Source: Miscanthus floridulus (lineage: Eukaryota; Streptophyta; Magnoliopsida; Poales; Poaceae). From it: a stretch of DNA of 64,000 bases. Under the pieces are notes generated by a model. It ran no database searches. It was not told the origin of the DNA and saw only the letters and a list, made by a program, of their open reading frames with translations. This document shows positions 1-11,325 of this stretch, piece by piece (position 1 is the first letter of the stretch; each line of letters begins with the position of its first letter). The translations under genes were made by a program, and so were the position numbers. Location: contig NC_089581.1 in NCBI RefSeq assembly GCF_019320115.1, positions 72,776,101 to 72,840,100 on the forward strand. The letters are read 5' to 3'.

Positions 1-2136
1 ATAAACCGGGGCTTGCCTTCGTTGACGATCTCAGGTTCCGGATCCGTACCACAATTATCGAATCCCGTGACAACCGGGGATTCTTCTAGAACTTACTCAA
101 CTAGAATCGTTTCACTCTCAGATTCTACACGAAATAATAACATATGCTTCAACATGATGATAATGTAAACATGATGCTTTCATGGTACATGAAGTGTAAA
201 AACACCCCGCAAATGATTTTATTTCACGGTACAGTTGCAAGCCAACAAAACCAACTTGCAATCCTACCATCAAGAACCACACATGTGACTTGACCAAATG
301 GATCTTGAAACCATACTAGTCACAAAACATGACCAAAACAAGATCCAACACTAATCAAACACTTAGGGTTTGCCTTTATTTATTTTTGAATTAATTTGGA
401 ATTAAGCCCAAAAATGAACTTGTTCCAAATGACCTAAAAATTTTATGTAAGCTTCCTAATGACAAATTAGTGTACCAAAACAAATTTCATAATTTTTGGA
501 ATTATAGAGTGACCTACAAAAATCATGGAAATTACAATTTTCAATTAATGGACTGAATATTTGAACATTAAAATTTTATTCAAATTTCAAGTTTCAAATT
601 TTTAAATCATACTAGAACATGTACAGAAGCTATACACAAAATTTTAGAATTTTTGGAGCTATCATGAATTTGCTACAAATTCCCAAATTTTTAGCACTAT
701 TCACAAATTCAGAAAATAAAAATTTTCACTGTTCTTCTTCCTCACTCGCACTGACAGGCTGACCCCACCCGTCAGTGACTCAAGCATGTCACGACGGCGC
801 TGCCCTCACTGACCGGCCGCAAAATGCGCCGACGGTGACGCTCTGGCGAGACAGACCTCACCAAAATGATCTACACCCTTCTACGAACCCATACCTGTCC
901 TTGGAATGGCAGAAGGTACACCGGAGAAGACCCCACGCCGGCCATGGTGGCTCGAGCACGTCGGCTCATGGTGTAACCCCGACAAGACTGCGGTAGAGTC
1001 AAAAGCAAAGTGAACTTCACGTTCAGTGGCTCACCATGGTCACGTCGGTGGGCTTGGTGAAGGCGGAGATGGTCTGGAATGGCCTGGCCATGTCAAGACG
1101 ATGCTGGTGGAGCTTCGGCCGGGCTCGGGGAAGAAGCAGTTGCGCCGGGCGACTCCAGCCAACCCAAGTGGCGTAGACAAGCCGCAGAGAGGCGTAAGGC
1201 CGAGGCGATCATGTAGGCATAGCTGGGCACGATAGATGCTGCTCGACGGAGGCTACGGCGAGCGACAGAGCAAGCTGGCGGCCGAGCAGAGCAGAAGGGG
1301 AAAAACGAGAATGACGACGGCGGCGGCTGCTATTTATAGCCGGGAAGGTGTTGCCCGACGTCGACAGCGCACGCCCGCGCTCGCCACGGCACCGACTGCG
1401 TGTCAACGTGCGAAGAAGCGGCAAAATCCGATCGGCGGTGACCTCCGCGTGGCGCCGGTGGCAAGCAGAGAGGTGGAGGTTGATTTTTGAAATAATTACA
1501 GAACTGCCACTGCGTCCATTTTTCAAATTACTCATAAATTTTCTAAAGAAGTTGAAAATCTCCAAAAATGAAAGTTGTTCAATTTTTCAAACTCTACAAC
1601 TTTGCTTCTAGAAATATTTTCAAATTCTGCCTCCATTTTGAAATTTGAATTTGGGGTGCATTTGAGCATTTGAATCATTTCAAAATTACTCCAAATTTTA
1701 TATGTAAACTTGAAAAACTTTGAATACCAAAGTTGGTCTACATAAAATAATCTCCAACTTTGCTTTTTGCCTCAACCCCAAATTCCACATGGATTTTGAA
1801 TTAGTAAAAAGGGGCAAAAAGGACTTTTATAAATTGAATTTGAATTCAAATTTGATGTCTTCCTTTTACTTAAATTTTGATTTTTGACCAGTAACATGGC
1901 CCATTAGGGTTATTTGAGTCAAATGACTCATGGCCTCACATGATCACATGAAATTTGACCCTTGTGGTCATAATCTTTATTTAGGGGTTTTGAAACACAT
2001 CACATGAAATAACAACATTACGAAATAAACCTTATTTAGTGAATGCATTCAAAACTTTATACTATATGAATGATTTGCAATGCACATGATGACATGTCAA
2101 ATTTTAGTATTAAGTCAAAACACCAGAGGTGTTACA
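1..2136 (-). repeat. Element A 3' LTR (truncated by window edge)
   Basis: It aligns with 9258-11325 and ends at the inverted TGTAACACC terminus (plus GGTGTTACA at 2128-2136). Compared with the 5' LTR it keeps about 75 bp around 1750-1830 that the other copy lacks. A minus-strand TATA box lies at 1331-1339. The small ORFs within it (775-1611) run through the GC-rich leader and have no recognisable product. Confidence 0.92.
1331..1339 (-). promoter_or_regulatory. TATA box of element A 3' LTR
   Basis: CTATAAATA on the minus strand is followed downstream (lower coordinates) by a GC-rich leader. The same sequence sits at 10589-10597 in the 5' LTR. It is the best candidate for the U3/R promoter; the transcription start would lie roughly 30 bp downstream. 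Confidence 0.6.
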
Positions 2137-2150
2137 ACCCTTCCCCCTTA
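2137..2150 (-). other. Element A polypurine tract
   Basis: The minus strand reads TAAGGGGGAAGGGT directly before the TGTAACACC start of the 3' LTR. This is the expected plus-strand DNA primer. It follows the family motif 'TCTCGGGACAAGAT', which is also seen in B and I. Confidence 0.85.
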
Positions 2151-2306
2151 AAGAAATCTTGTCCCGAGATTTAAAACTTAAGGCTAAGTAATGGAAAAGG
2201 AAATGTGTCAAGCTAACACATCATAACTTTATTCAAAAGGCGAGTGAGGGGGTTTTCCATTCCGTTGACAAAAGAGACAAGTTACAATATAGACAAGGTA
2301 TTGCAA

Positions 2307-2480
2307 CTAGATAGAAACAAAGAAGTCAGGAAAGTTCTCTTCTAAGTAATCCTTGGACTCCAAAGTAGCTTCATCTTCAGTGTGTTGATTCCATTTTACT
2401 TTGTAGAACTTGATTGTATGTCTCTGCATGACTCGATCTTTCTAATCTAAGACTCTAATGGGGTACTCGGCATAAGTCAA
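2307..2480 (-). other. Chromodomain at the C terminus of element A integrase
   Basis: After PIRVLD and an in-frame TAG, the frame resumes with KVKWNQHTEDEATLESKDYL and an ENFPDF ending. The W, the H and the EATxE spacing match the C-terminal half of chromovirus chromodomains, which bind or target modified chromatin. Element B has the matching WNQHFEEEATWES. The canonical first aromatic residues are not clear, so this may be a divergent (group II-like) chromodomain. Confidence 0.75.
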
Positions 2481-5400
2481 ATCAGGTTCTAGTTCTACAT
2501 CACCAAAGTCAATCTCTTGGTCAGGTATTTGAAGACACTTCTTTAACTGAGATACATGAAAGATATCATGCACCGCTGACATGTGATCTGGTAGCTTGAC
2601 GCGATAGGCGACTGGTCCACATCGTTGTTGGATTTGAAAAGGACCTACATAACGGGGTGCCAACTTTCCCTAAATCCCAAATCGATGAACTCCTTTCATT
2701 GGTGAGACCTTGAGGTAGACATAATCTCCCACTTTGAATTCTAGTGGTCGTCTCCTCTTATCAGCATAGCTTTTCTGTCGGGATTGAGCTACCTTCATAT
2801 TGGCTTGTATGAGTTTAACTTTCTCTTCAGCTTCCTTGACCTCATCCGGTCCAAAGAACCAACGCTCTCCAGCTTTTGACCAATTTAAAGGTGTTTGGCA
2901 CCTACGGCCATACAATGCCTCGAATGGTGCCTTTTTAATGCTCTCTTGATGGCTATTGTTATACGAGAATTCAGCTAAGGGAAGGCATTCATCCCATTTA
3001 GCACCAAAAGAAAGAACACATGCTCTTAGCATATCTTCAAGAATTTGATTTACCCTTTCAGTCTGTCCGTCTGTTTGCGGATGATAAGCAGAACTACGGA
3101 TAAGTTTGGTTCCCAAAGACTCATGTAGACTTTTCCAAAACTTGGATATGAACAATGACCCTCTGTCAGAGACAATAGTCTTGGGTGCCCCATGCAGACT
3201 GAAGATTCTATCAAGATAAAAGCTTTGCATACTATTCCGCTCGATATTTATCTCTAACTGGTAGGAAGTGAGCTATCTTGGTTAGGCGATCAACAATAAC
3301 CCATATGGAATTGTAGCCTGCAGATGTCCTAGGCAATCCCATGATGAAGTCCATACAAATATCTTCCCACTTCCAAGATGGAACTAGCAAAGAATGTAAT
3401 GGACCTACAGTCTTCATATGAACCGCTTTGACTCTCTGACAAATATCACACTTGGCTACATATTGAGCTATTTCTATTTTCATTTTGGTCCACCAATATC
3501 TCTTTCTCAGATCATGATACATTTTGTTGCTACCCAGATGAATGGAGTATCTTGTAGAATGAGCTTCATTAAGAATCTGCTTTCGCAGCTCTAGATTTTT
3601 GGGTACTACCAATCTATCCTTGAACCATACGACATCTGATTCATCAATCTTGAAACATGTTGGTTTTCTAGATCTGACTTTATCCTTAATATGGGCTATG
3701 CCCTTACTTTTCTGTTGAGCAACAATGATCTGATCTTTGATAGTGGACTCAACTACAATATTGGACAGGGAACCTTGTTCTATGATTTGTAAATTCAGAT
3801 GCCCCATCTCTTGACCCAATGTTCGCTGCATCGGTTCTACAATCAAGCAATGACAATGACGCTTGCGACTCAGAGCATCAGCAACCACATTAGCCTTGCC
3901 CGGATGATAATGCATCTCTAAATCATAATCTTTGATAAGTTCTAACCATCTTCTTTGCCTCATATTCAACTCTAACTGAGTGAAGATGTATTTCAAACTT
4001 TTGTGATCCATATAGATATGACAGACATTGCCCAATAAATAATGTCGCCAAATCTTGAGTGAATGGACAACAGCAGCTAATTCAAGATCATGGGTGGGAT
4101 AATGTTCCTCATGCTTCTTGAGTTGTCTGGAAGCGTATGCTATGACTCTGCCTTCTTGCATAAGAACACAGCCAATACCAATTCCAGATGCATCATAATA
4201 GATATCAAATGGCCTCTCGATATCCGGTTGTGCTAATACTGGTGCAGTTGTCAGCAACTTCTTCAATGTCTGAAAGGCCTCTTCACATTCTGTTGACCAT
4301 ACAAACTTTGTTTGATTTTTTAGCAATCTAGTAATTGGCTTCTCAATTCTAGAGAAGTCAGGGATAAACCGATGGTAATACCCTGCCAACCCTAGGAAAC
4401 TACGAACTTGATGAATGGTGGTAGGTGCTTTCCAATTAAGGACTTCTTCTACCTTCCTCGGATCAATAGCTATACCTTCAGCAGATAGCACATGACCTAG
4501 AAATTGTACTTCCTCTAACCAAAATGCACATTTGCTGAATTTGGCATATAGTTGGTGGTCTCTTAACCTTTGTAGAACAATACAGAGATGTTCCGCATGT
4601 TCCTCTTTGCTCTTAGAATAGATAAGAATGTCGTCTATGAACACCACGACAAACTTATCTAACTCAGGCATGAAAACTGAGTTCATCAGATACATGAAAT
4701 GAGCCGGGGCATTGGTTAGCCCAAAAGACATGACTAGATACTCATATAAACCATATCGAGTAGTAAATGCTGTCTTCAGCACATCTTCACGTCTGATCTT
4801 AATCTGGTGGTAGCCTGACCTTAGGTCTATTTTCGAAAATACCTCAGCTCCCGTAAGTTGATCAAAAAGCAAATCAATTCGGGGTAAGAGGTATTTGTTC
4901 TTGATGGTGACTTCATTTAATGGCTGATAGTCAACACATAACCTTAAGGTTTGGTCCTTCTTCTTTACGAAGATAGCAGGGCATCCCCAAGGTGATGAAC
5001 TGGGTTGAATGAAACCCTTGTCTAACAACTCTTGTAGTTGCATTTTTAATTCTGCTAGTTCTTTCGGTGGCATCCTATATGCTCTTCTAGACACTGGTGC
5101 TGTCCCTGGTTTCAGATCAATTCTGAACTCTACGTCTTGGTCTAGTGGTAGATCAGGCAGATCCTCGGGAAAGACATCCATAAACTCACATACCACTGAA
5201 ATTTTCTCGACTCCTTCAACACTAGTTGCACAGACTGTTTCCACTGTACTCTTAGGAAAAGGAAGTTGGATGAGAAGTTGGGTTTTGCTGCCAGGTGCAT
5301 TTACCCTTATGGTTCTACGCAGGACATCTATGATAGCCCCGTGCTGAGTTAACCAGTTCATACCAAGGATCATATCTATATCTTGATCCTTTAATATCAG

Positions 5401-5796
5401 CATATTGGTAGGGAACTCATATCCTCCCAAATCAATAGGTACATGCTGAACTACCTCCCTTATACAGATTCGTCCCCCAGGTGACTGTATATGATAGGGT
5501 TCTTTTGTTTCCCCAATAGCTGTCCCATGCTTCACAACAAATGTATGATTGATGAATGTATGGGATGCACCAGAATCAAATAAGGTAATTGTAGGATGCT
5601 TAGCAATGGGAAACATACCCATCATAACTAGTTCTCCTTCTGGAATAGATTCCACTTGAGTATAGAATACCCTTCTAGTTTTCTTCTCAGCCTGACCCTT
5701 TTGATTGATCTGAGCATTACCCTTGTACTGATTCTGAGCTTGATTAACAGGGGCTTTGGGTGCATCAGGATTGTTCTTCCTAGGATACGGACATTC
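2307..5796 (-). pseudogene. pol: Element A pol: protease, reverse transcriptase, RNase H, integrase, chromodomain (lightly broken)
   Basis: One frame is open from 5796 to 3235. Protease has FDSGAS near 5577. RT has FIDDILIYS around 4640-4615, the FxDD catalytic loop. RNase H is followed by the LSRK linker. Integrase has an HHCC finger (HLGSNKMYH ... KCDICQ near 3560-3440), then MDFI and VSDRG aspartates and the catalytic Glu in QTERVNQ near 3055. A chromodomain with WNQH..EATLES ends at 2307. Breaks are a TAG at 3232-3234, a one-base insertion in a T run near 3220 that shifts frame, a TAG at 2667-2669, and a TAG at 2442-2444 just before the chromodomain. All catalytic residues I checked are present. 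The product would copy the element RNA in virus-like particles and integrate it. Confidence 0.92.
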
Positions 5797-6801
5797 TCAG
5801 GAAAAATGTCCAGGTTTACCACAATTATAACATGGAAAATTGTGATTCTGGGGAGTAGCATTGCGGTTTGCATTATTTGTATTGTTCTGCTGCTGCGGTG
5901 CTTGATGAGTATAAGGCGTATTAGTTGTAGGGCGAATAAAGATCTGCTGCCTGCTTTGGCCTTGTTGTGGGCGGAATGGTGCATGGCCATGATTTTGAGG
6001 ATGGTATACGATCTTCTGACGCTTTCCACTCGATGATCCGGAAGCAAATATTTTCTTCTTCTTCACCTCCTTGTGTCGGCGGTAATTCTCCTCTGAAGCG
6101 ATAGCAATGTTGATTGTCTCGTGGTAAGTTGCGTTACCACAAGTTGCCATCATGGTCTAAAGTTTAGTGTTTAGGCCTCTAAGAAAATGATTCTTTTTCT
6201 TCCTGTTAGTATTCACATACTCAATAGCATACTGCGACAGGTGGTTAAAACACCCAACATAATGCATCACTAGGTGCTCCCCTTGCTTAAGAGCCAAGAA
6301 CTCTTCTAACTTCATGGTCATCACACCGTCTAGAATATAGTGTGCCCTAAAGGCATCCTTAAACTCCCTCCAGTTGATTTGGTGACCAGCGGGCTGTACT
6401 GCCACCAAATTTGCCCACCAGGCACCAGCAACTCCTCGAAGTTGCTGTGCCGCAAACCTAGGTTTCTGAACCTCAGTACAGTGAATCAGCTTGAACTTTT
6501 GCTCTATTGTCCTAAGCCAATCATCTGCTTCTAAAGGTTCTTCTACCTTAGAGAACACCGGTGGACGTGTGTCAGTAAAATCCACATAAGTTGACTCATC
6601 ATTTCCATTACGATGGCCACGATTAGGGTATGGTGCTTGCTGGTTCTGCGCCAATTCCCTTAACAGCCTAGCATTCTCTGCCGTTGCGTTGATGAGTGCG
6701 GCTATGGCATCTACCATAGTCAAGGGCATTGGTGGAGGATTTGGGTACTCATCATCGTCATGCGAGCCACTAGCACCAGTTCGGGTGATAGGACGAGGCA
6801 T
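5797..6801 (-). pseudogene. gag: Element A gag: capsid and zinc-knuckle nucleocapsid protein, two nonsense codons
   Basis: The frame starts at an ATG at 6801 (MPRPITRTGASGS) and continues in the same frame as pol. The capsid core carries PPVFSKVEEPLEADDWLRTI and an LRGVAGAWW motif typical of Gypsy Gag. A CCHC knuckle, CYNCGKPGHFS, lies near 5832-5790. A TAG at 6157-6159 splits the capsid from the nucleocapsid part; a TGA at 5797-5799 falls inside the knuckle just before its last Cys. Both are explained by CAG-to-TAG and CGA-to-TGA changes. Gag and pol share one frame, as usual in chromoviruses. Confidence 0.9.
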
Positions 6802-6961
6802 CTGTTATAGAAACACATTTACTTACATTATTCTCTATTGAAAGCATTTAAAAGGTTTCATGCTACAAAGGGTCCTTATTTATATTACATGTCTTGTATC
6901 CCACAAGACAACCCTGGTTTTCTAGGGAAAGCAGTAAAGGAACTATTACTACTCCGAGCTC

Positions 6962-7498
6962 TCAGTCATCGGCATCCGTGCCCATATCAGACGAAACCTC
7001 ATCTTCATCTGAGAAGTACACTAACTCCTCAGGATCCTCCTCCTCTTCTTCATTCTCGACTTCTCCTAGAGCTACATTCATTTCTTCATCGGTAACTTCA
7101 CCATCCCCATGAGGTGGATGAAGTTGAGAGTACAACATGTGGACATTCTCATGAAGAATAGCATTGTCCATCTCCAGGTCCTCTACGTAGAACTCCAACT
7201 CATTAACGTGTTCATTGGCCACATCCTCTTGTGTCTAGGCTTCATTCCGTAGCTCCATGGTCATGGTGATGCCCCTTTGCATTTCTGCCAGCTCTTCTTG
7301 GTCTTTGGCATGAGCTCGATGAAGAGTGTTGAGCTCCTTATTAAGGTTCTCGATGTTGGTGGGGTTGCTTGAAGATCCTTCCTCTCCTAGGTTCTTGGAA
7401 CTTCCTTCACCAAGCTCGTGATTTCTTGGTGCCAATTGGTGACGAGGGACTCCATGAGGTCCGGTGGACTTGCGTGTAGTTTTCTTGGTCTTTGCCAT
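6962..7498 (-). CDS. Element A pre-gag ORF with histone H3 tail-like N terminus (one in-frame TAG)
   Basis: The ORF lies between the PBS and gag, about 370 bp after the PBS, in a different frame from gag. After the Met it reads AKTKKTTRKSTG, then PRHQLAPR. This matches the H3 tail (ARTKQTARKSTG ... PRKQLA) at most positions, including the residues equivalent to K4, R8, K9 and S10, with a one-residue insertion before PR. A Gly/Ser-rich linker follows, then a predicted coiled coil (NIENLNKELNTLHRAHAKDQ and onward), then a very acidic C-terminal tail (EEEEEDPEELVYFSDEDE). A TAG at 7235-7237 interrupts the frame at a likely former CAG; the frame otherwise stays open for 179 codons. Its function is unknown; chromatin mimicry is an inference. 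Confidence 0.75.
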
Positions 7499-7867
7499 AG
7501 CCTATAGGATTTAAGGTAGGACTATAAGAATAGCTTGAGGATAATGGAGGTTAGCAAGAATGGGATTGACATTACTTACCCAACCACTATTAAGGGGAAT
7601 TATTATGCAATGTGCTCAAGCATGATGCATGAATCGATCTTATGAATCTAAGTACAAAAGATTTATATAATCATAAGTACTAGATTTTTAATACATAGGA
7701 CAAACCTAAGCATATTATCCACCACAAACTTTCAAATAAGTCAAGATTGAGTCTAGATCAAAGGTAAGAAGAAAGAAATTTGAACTTTAAAATATCAAGT
7801 TTACTTTCTTTTATCCAAATCAATTTAAAGGTTTTCCAAAGTAACCTACAATGATCTTAGATGGGAA
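7499..7867 (-). other. Element A 5' leader between PBS and pre-gag ORF
   Basis: AT-rich transcribed leader of about 370 bp with no ORF. A packaging signal would be expected here, but nothing specific is visible. Confidence 0.6.
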
Positions 7868-7881
7868 CCGCTCTAATACCA
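7868..7881 (-). other. Element A primer-binding site (tRNA-iMet type)
   Basis: The minus strand reads TGGTATTAGAGCGG, a one-base variant of the iMet PBS TGGTATCAGAGC. It lies two bases from the 5' LTR end, the same spacing as in D and I. Confidence 0.88.
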
Positions 7882-8312
7882 GCTATGGCAGAACCTCCTA
7901 AGAAATCGGGCCCATGTGCACCTATCATTGTCTTGACAGACCTTAGATAGCGTACACGAGTTCCCAACAACTCAATAGGTCTGTTGGGTGTCCTCGAGAG
8001 ACCTGAATCATCCATGATTCTCTTTTCAAACAGGATCCCAATCACAGACATTGCAGATTACAACAGTTTATTCAAATAAATACATCAGAGTAAAAGATAG
8101 CGGAAGTCTTAAGATAACATAATTACAAACCAGTTGTTTTCAAACTTACAATACCATAAGTGTCATACAACCATAGTAGCGGGATAATATTACATTAACG
8201 TTATTTATCATACAAACTAGTGCCTTGTCCAAAGGCCACTCATCACTCCTCATCGTCATTGACTTCAAACATAGACATGCAGCAGGGACCAAAATAAGCC
8301 TGCGCATGCGAC

Positions 8313-8356
8313 TCACCTGCAACAAGGGTTAACAAACCCTGAGTACAAAGGTACTC
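8313..8356 (-). promoter_or_regulatory. Conserved LTR double hairpin with TTGCAGGTGA (element A)
   Basis: On the minus strand, GAGTAC-CTTT-GTACTC is followed by the perfect stem AGGGTT-TGTT-AACCCT and then TTGCAGGTGA. The same module is present in B, D and I at a similar distance from the LTR 3' end. Its role is unknown; it lies in the transcribed part of the LTR. Confidence 0.6.
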
Positions 8357-10588
8357 AACAAGACTACCTCGACATAACGGGATGTAAGACTTTAGAGATG
8401 CAGGGGTTTGGGGCAAGGTAAGGATGTAGCAAGATTCAAAAGTTCTTTGCCAAAAGCTTACTATTCTTCATTCTATTTTCAAGTTTTACCACTAAGTCCT
8501 TTTTGTTCATTATCTCAACTAAATATACATTTCCCATATTCCATTCCTTCTCATTCCATTCTTTTTCTCATATTTTAGTATTTCACCAGTCCTACATTGC
8601 TTCTGTAATGAATCGAGTCTCCATATCCACGGAGCACTGGCAATTCGAATTGATTCAAGTCCCAGCTGGGGATTCCTTATCACACGACATATGTAGAACT
8701 TAATCTTGCATATATCAACCTCGCTACCGGATCCTCCTATATTAAGTCGTCTCCACACCACCCGAGAGCACAGCATACCTCAAATTCAGCCACATTCCAG
8801 CCACGAGGGTACACGCTACTCCCGCCATCTCTCCACTCCCAGTGCGTGGGCATTCGTCTTAGTATCGGATTAGCCAAAGTAGGCTTACTGGAGTATGTGA
8901 CCAGTACTACAAAGTGTCTCATTCAGAAGATCCACAATGAGTGGCCTTTAAGCGACATAGTCAGCAATATTACCCAACATTCAAGATAAGTCACCCGACT
9001 AGTCTCTAATTCATTCTATATTCTTTCTTTCTTTGGCCAGTATGCCATCTTTGATTGTATCAAAACTTTTACTTTGAAAGCCTACCATAAAGCATACTAA
9101 GCACACTACGCCTTTATAAATGAAAACATCTTCAAGGATGGTAAACAATTATCAAGGTACGTAATGCATCAAGTAGGTAACATTTGAATTAATCAACTTA
9201 ATGCAATAATTAACATAGGTGATAAACTTTTCAAAGTAACAAGGTAAGGGTTTAATGCATAAATCGGGGCTTGCCTTCGTTGACGATCTCAGGTTCCAGA
9301 TCCATACCATAATTATCGAATCCCGTGACAACCGGGGATTCTTCTAGAACTTGCTCAACTAGAATCGTTTCACTCTCGGATTCTACACGAAATAATAACA
9401 TATGCTTCAACATGATGATAATGTAAACATGATGCTTTCATGGTACATGAAATGTAAAAACACCCCACAAATGATTTTATTTCACGATACAGTTGCAAGC
9501 CAACAAAACCAACTTGCAATCCTACCATCAAGAACCACACATGTGACTTGACCAAATGGATCTTGAAACCCTACTAGTCACAAAACATGACCAAAACAAG
9601 ATCCAACACCAATCAAACACTTAGGGTTTGCCTTTATTTATTTTTGAATTAATTTGGAATTAAGCCCAAAAATGAACTTGTTCCAAATGACCTGAAAATT
9701 TTATGTAAGCTTCCTCATAACAAATTAGTGTACCAAAACAAATTTCATAATTTTTGGAATTATACAGTGACCTACAAAAATCATGGAAATTGCATTTTTC
9801 AATTAATGGACTGAATATTTGAACATTAAAAATTTATTCAAATTTCAAGTTTCAAATTTTTAAATCATACTAGAACATGTATAGAAGCTACACACAAAAT
9901 TTCAGAATTTTTGGAGCTATCATGAATTTGCTACAAATTCCCAAAGTTTCAGCACTATTCACAAATTTAGAAAATAAAAATTTTCACTGTTCTTCTTCCT
10001 CACTCGCACTGACAGGCTGACCCCACCCGTTAGTGACTCAAGCATGTCACGACGGCGCTGCCCTCACTGACCGGCTGCAAAATGCGCCGACGGTGATGCT
10101 CCGGCGAGACAGACCTCACCAAAATGATCTACACCCTACTACGAACCCATACCCGTCCTTAGAATGGCAGAAGGTACATCGGAGAAGACCCCATGCCAGC
10201 CATGGCGGCTCGAGCACGTCGGCTCATGGCGTAACCCCGGCAAGACTGCGGTAGAGTCAAAAGCGAAGTGAACTTCACGTTCAGTGGCTCACCACGATCA
10301 CATCGGTGGGCTTGGTGAAGGCGAAGATGGTCTGGAATGGCCTGGCCATGTCGAGACGATGCTGGCGGAGCTCCGGCTGGGCTCGGGGAAGAAGTAGTTG
10401 CGCCAGGCGACTCCGGCCAACCCAAGTGGCGTAGACAAGCCGCAGAGAGGCATAAGGCCGAGGCGATCATGTAGGCATAGCTGGGCACGATAGATGCTGC
10501 TCGACGGAGGCTACGGCGAGCGACAGAGCAAGCTGGCGGCCGAGCAGAGCAGAAGGGGAAAAACGAGAATGACGACGGCGGCGGCTGC

Positions 10589-10597
10589 TATTTATAG
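10589..10597 (-). promoter_or_regulatory. TATA box of element A 5' LTR
   Basis: CTATAAATA on the minus strand, identical to the copy in the 3' LTR. It would drive the genomic transcript toward lower coordinates. Confidence 0.6.
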
Positions 10598-11325
10598 CCG
10601 GGAAGGTGTTGCCCGACGTCGACAGCGCACGCCCGCGCTCACCACGGCACCGGCTATGTGTCAACGTGCGAAGAAGCGGCGAAATCCGATCGGCGATGAC
10701 CTCCGCGTGGCGCCGGCGGCAAGCAGAGAGGTGGAGGTTGATTTTTGAAATAATTACAGAACTGCCACTGCGTCCATTTTTCAAATTACTCACAAATTTT
10801 CTAAAGAAGTTGAAAATCTCCAAAAATGAAAGTTGTTCAATTTTTCAAACTCTACAACTTTGCTTCTAGAAGTAATTTCAAATTCTACCTCCATTTTGAA
10901 ATTTGAATTTGGGGTGCATTTGAGCATTTGAATCATTTCAAAATTACTCCAAATTTTATATGTAAACTTGAAAAACTTTGAATACCAAAGTTGGTCTACA
11001 TAAAATTTTGTGAATTTGAATTTGAATTTGAATTCAAATTTGATTTGTCTTCCTTTTACTGAAATTTGATTTTTGACCAATAACATGGCCCATTAGGGTT
11101 ATTTGAGTCAAATGACTCATGGCCTCACATGATCACATGAAATTTGACCCTTGTGGTCATAATCTTTATTTAGGGTTTTTGAAACACATCACATGAAATA
11201 ACAACATTACGAAATAAACCTTATTTAGTGAATGCATTCAAAAGTTTATACTATATGAATGCTTTGCAATGCACATGATGACATGTCAAATTTTAGTATT
11301 AAGTCAAAACACCAAAGGTGTTACA

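Larger units (their letters stand above)
1..11325 (-). mobile_element. Element A: Tekay/Del-like Ty3/Gypsy chromovirus, cut by the window start
   Basis: This is a Ty3/Gypsy LTR retrotransposon read on the minus strand. Two LTR copies (1-2136 and 7884-11325) flank an internal region holding, in element order, a PBS, an H3-tail-like ORF, gag, and protease-RT-RNase H-integrase-chromodomain. A chromodomain after the integrase defines chromoviruses, and the TGTAACACC LTR start with an iMet-type PBS fits the Tekay/Del group. The element interrupts the RNase H reading frame of B at 11325/11326. Nine differences, all transitions, lie in the first ~237 aligned LTR bases, so the insertion is moderately young. 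The left LTR lacks about 1.37 kb, which lies outside the window. Confidence 0.9.
7884..11325 (-). repeat. Element A 5' LTR (3,442 bp)
   Basis: It starts (minus) TGTAACACCTTTGGTGTT at 11325 and ends TTCTGCCATA at 7884; the expected CA end has become TA. TATA is at 10589-10597. A conserved double hairpin lies at 8313-8356. The base next to 11325 begins the RNase H frame of B, so the TSD would be TTGTC; its partner lies outside the window. Confidence 0.92.

Noticed and set aside
5009..5347. Plus-strand ORF over A pol
   Set aside because: Antisense shadow of the protease/RT frame.
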